The position numbers were made by a program, and so were the translations under genes. A DNA stretch of 40,897 nt from Clostridiales bacterium (GTDB taxonomy: Bacteria; Bacillota; Clostridia; Lachnospirales; Lachnospiraceae), in the NCBI GenBank assembly GCA_012839085.1, contig DUNZ01000113.1, positions 1-40,897 of the forward strand, in the 5' to 3' direction. A model generated the notes under the pieces. That model ran no database searches. It was not told where the DNA came from and worked only from the letters and a program-made list of their open reading frames with translations. Each line of letters begins with the position of its first letter. Position 1 is the stretch's first letter. Below are positions 39,179 through 40,897 of the stretch, in pieces.

Positions 39179-40570
39179 TTATACAACTTTTACTCCCAAT
39201 TCCTCTTGTGCCTTCTGGATGACTTCTATTAACTCATCATCGGTGATCACAGTAACCCGGCCATCCTCATATTCCTGATCCACCCAAGCCTTTACATAGG
39301 CCACAAGGGGATGGCTCTTATCCACTGCCCTATCATCCTTTAGTTTATAGAAAGTATTGATCCAGTGGGCGATTCCGGCTAGTCCTGAAGTATTGGATAC
39401 CGCAACCAATACTGGTCTATTTAAAAACTTCTCGGTGTCAAATATATTATAAATCTCTTCATTTTTCAGTAATCCGTCGGCATGGATTCCTGCCCTAGTC
39501 ACATTGAAATTCTTACCAACAAAAGGAGTCCTGGAAGGAAGACGATAGCCGATTTCCTTTTCAAAATACTCCGCTAATTCCGTGATTACAGTCGTATCCA
39601 TACCATCCAAGGTTCCCTTTAATTGAGCATATTCAAAGACCATGGCCTCCAAGGGGGTATTTCCAGTTCTTTCACCAATTCCAAATAAGGAACAATTCAC
39701 TCCAGCGGCTCCATACAACCAAGCAGTGGTAGAATTGGTAACCGCCTTATAAAAATCATTGTGGCCGTGCCATTCTAGCCACTTGGATGGAACACCAGCA
39801 TGGGTGATTAGTCCATAAATAATTCCCTGTACGGAACGAGGAATCACAGCTCCTGAAAAGTTTACCCCATAACCCATGGTATCACAGGCTCTTATTTTTA
39901 CAGGCATCTTGTATTCTTCGCTTAATTTCATCAACTCCGTACAGAAAGGAATGACAAAACCATGAATATCCGATCTTGTGATATCTTCCAAATGACAGCG
40001 AGGGGCAACACCTGTTTCAAGACATTCTTTGATTACGCTTAGGTAATGTTTTAGGGCTTCTTTTCTGGTCATTTTCATTTTATAAAAGATATGGTAGTCG
40101 GAACAGCTAACTAAAATCCCCGTTTCCTTCAAACCAATTTCCTTCACCAATTCAAAATCTTTTTTACTTGCCCTAATCCAGGAGGTTACTTCCGGAAACT
40201 CATATCCTCTCTCCAAACATTGGTATACGGCATCCCGGTCTTTCTTACTGTATAAGAAAAATTCACTCTGACGAATGATTCCTTTTGGCCCACCCAATCG
40301 ATGTAAGTAATCAAAAATGGTTACGATTTGTTCTGTTGTATAGGGAGCTCTGGATTGTTGACCATCCCGGAAGGTGGTATCAGTAATAAAGATATCATCC
40401 GGCATATTGTGGGGGACGATGCGATCATTAAAAGCCACCTTGGGTACTTCATCATAGGGAAACAGATTTCGAAATGTGTTGGGCCGATCCACATCGACCA
40501 GCTGGTAAATTGGCTCCTGTAATTGGAGTAAATTTGTATGTGGGTTAATAAATACTTTTCTCTGCTTCAT
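39179..40570 (-). CDS. HMGL-like/isopropylmalate synthase-family enzyme, putative Re-citrate synthase
   Basis: FITDTTFRDGQQSRAPYTTEQI, EWHGHNDFYKAVTNSTTAWLYGAAGVNCSLFGIGERTGNTPLEAMV; paired with an isocitrate dehydrogenase gene. Confidence 0.8.
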   Translation of the reverse strand: MKQRKVFINPHTNLLQLQEPIYQLVDVDRPNTFRNLFPYDEVPKVAFNDRIVPHNMPDDIFITDTTFRDGQQSRAPYTTEQIVTIFDYLHRLGGPKGIIRQSEFFLYSKKDRDAVYQCLERGYEFPEVTSWIRASKKDFELVKEIGLKETGILVSCSDYHIFYKMKMTRKEALKHYLSVIKECLETGVAPRCHLEDITRSDIHGFVIPFCTELMKLSEEYKMPVKIRACDTMGYGVNFSGAVIPRSVQGIIYGLITHAGVPSKWLEWHGHNDFYKAVTNSTTAWLYGAAGVNCSLFGIGERTGNTPLEAMVFEYAQLKGTLDGMDTTVITELAEYFEKEIGYRLPSRTPFVGKNFNVTRAGIHADGLLKNEEIYNIFDTEKFLNRPVLVAVSNTSGLAGIAHWINTFYKLKDDRAVDKSHPLVAYVKAWVDQEYEDGRVTVITDDELIEVIQKAQEELGVKVV

Positions 40571-40622
40571 ATGTACATCTCCATTCTACCATGATACTAG
40601 ACGCTAAGGTCAAATTTGTATC

Positions 40623-40651
40623 ATTGTATACAATTATACTTGTATTGTCAA
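40623..40651 (-). promoter_or_regulatory. Sigma-A-type promoter with overlapping ATTGTATACAAT palindrome
   Basis: Minus strand TTGACA (40646-40651), 17-nt spacer, TACAAT (40623-40628); perfect 12-bp palindrome at 40623-40634. Confidence 0.75.
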
Positions 40652-40667
40652 GTTTAAAATTGAATTA

Positions 40668-40897
40668 TTATATCATAAGCTTACGGCCTATTTTTCCTAT
40701 GCTAATGGAGCTAGCCAAACCAAGGGATATGATGATAGAAGATTTCAGATCCAAGGCTTGTCCTAGATTCTCCCCGTAGGAATTCCCCTTCTCCTCCTCA
40801 TAGGTCACAAGCTTTTCACCGCTAACCTTCTTTTCCGACATGGATAGAAAGGCAGTTAAGGAGATGACCAAACAAATAAATCCAATTTTTAAAACAC
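40668..40897 (-). CDS. Partial ORF of unknown function, continues past the right edge
   Basis: Minus frame open to the edge (LKIGFICLVISLTAFLSMSEKK...GRKLMI); N-terminal hydrophobic stretch. Confidence 0.4.
   Translation of the reverse strand, partial: VLKIGFICLVISLTAFLSMSEKKVSGEKLVTYEEEKGNSYGENLGQALDLKSSIIISLGLASSISIGKIGRKLMI

Noticed and set aside
1-40897. CRISPR arrays, phage modules, restriction or other defence systems
   Set aside because: No spaced direct-repeat arrays, Cas, phage structural, recombinase or restriction-modification genes were seen; the only toxin-like gene is the MazF homolog.

Overview
This is a chromosomal window from an AT-rich Firmicute, probably a Lachnospiraceae-like Clostridium relative (inferred from gene content and composition). 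Nearly every long ORF matches a known housekeeping or metabolic family. Main blocks: (i) a competence block with comEC (runs off the left edge and is missing from the ORF track) and comEA, flanking a GerMN lipoprotein and a two-component system; (ii) argD-argB-argJ plus maf, divergent from argG, with no argC; (iii) a minus-strand run of hydrolase, GDPD, MFS, SpoU methyltransferase, DegV and AEC permease genes; (iv) mntP behind a yybP-ykoY-type Mn2+ riboswitch with a visible expression platform, followed by GNAT, HAD and AKR genes; (v) asnA, a leaderless amidase and rlmH; (vi) a rex / coiled-coil / acpS / nnrDE / alr / mazF-like / corC-like run; (vii) an ABC-F gene; (viii) a putative Re-citrate synthase / NAD-ICDH / GntR operon with a palindrome on its promoter. 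I found no CRISPR array, prophage, rRNA or tRNA, and no obvious new multigene system. The most novel-looking signals are noncoding: a probable tandem pair of small RNAs at about 27.40-27.83 kb with C-rich anti-Shine-Dalgarno-like segments, phased TTGATCAA palindromes just upstream, a 152-bp imperfect inverted-repeat element at about 37.0 kb, several 14-15-bp intergenic tandem repeats, and a structured leader before a YdcZ-type transporter. All calls come from reading the sequence; no database search or folding program was run.
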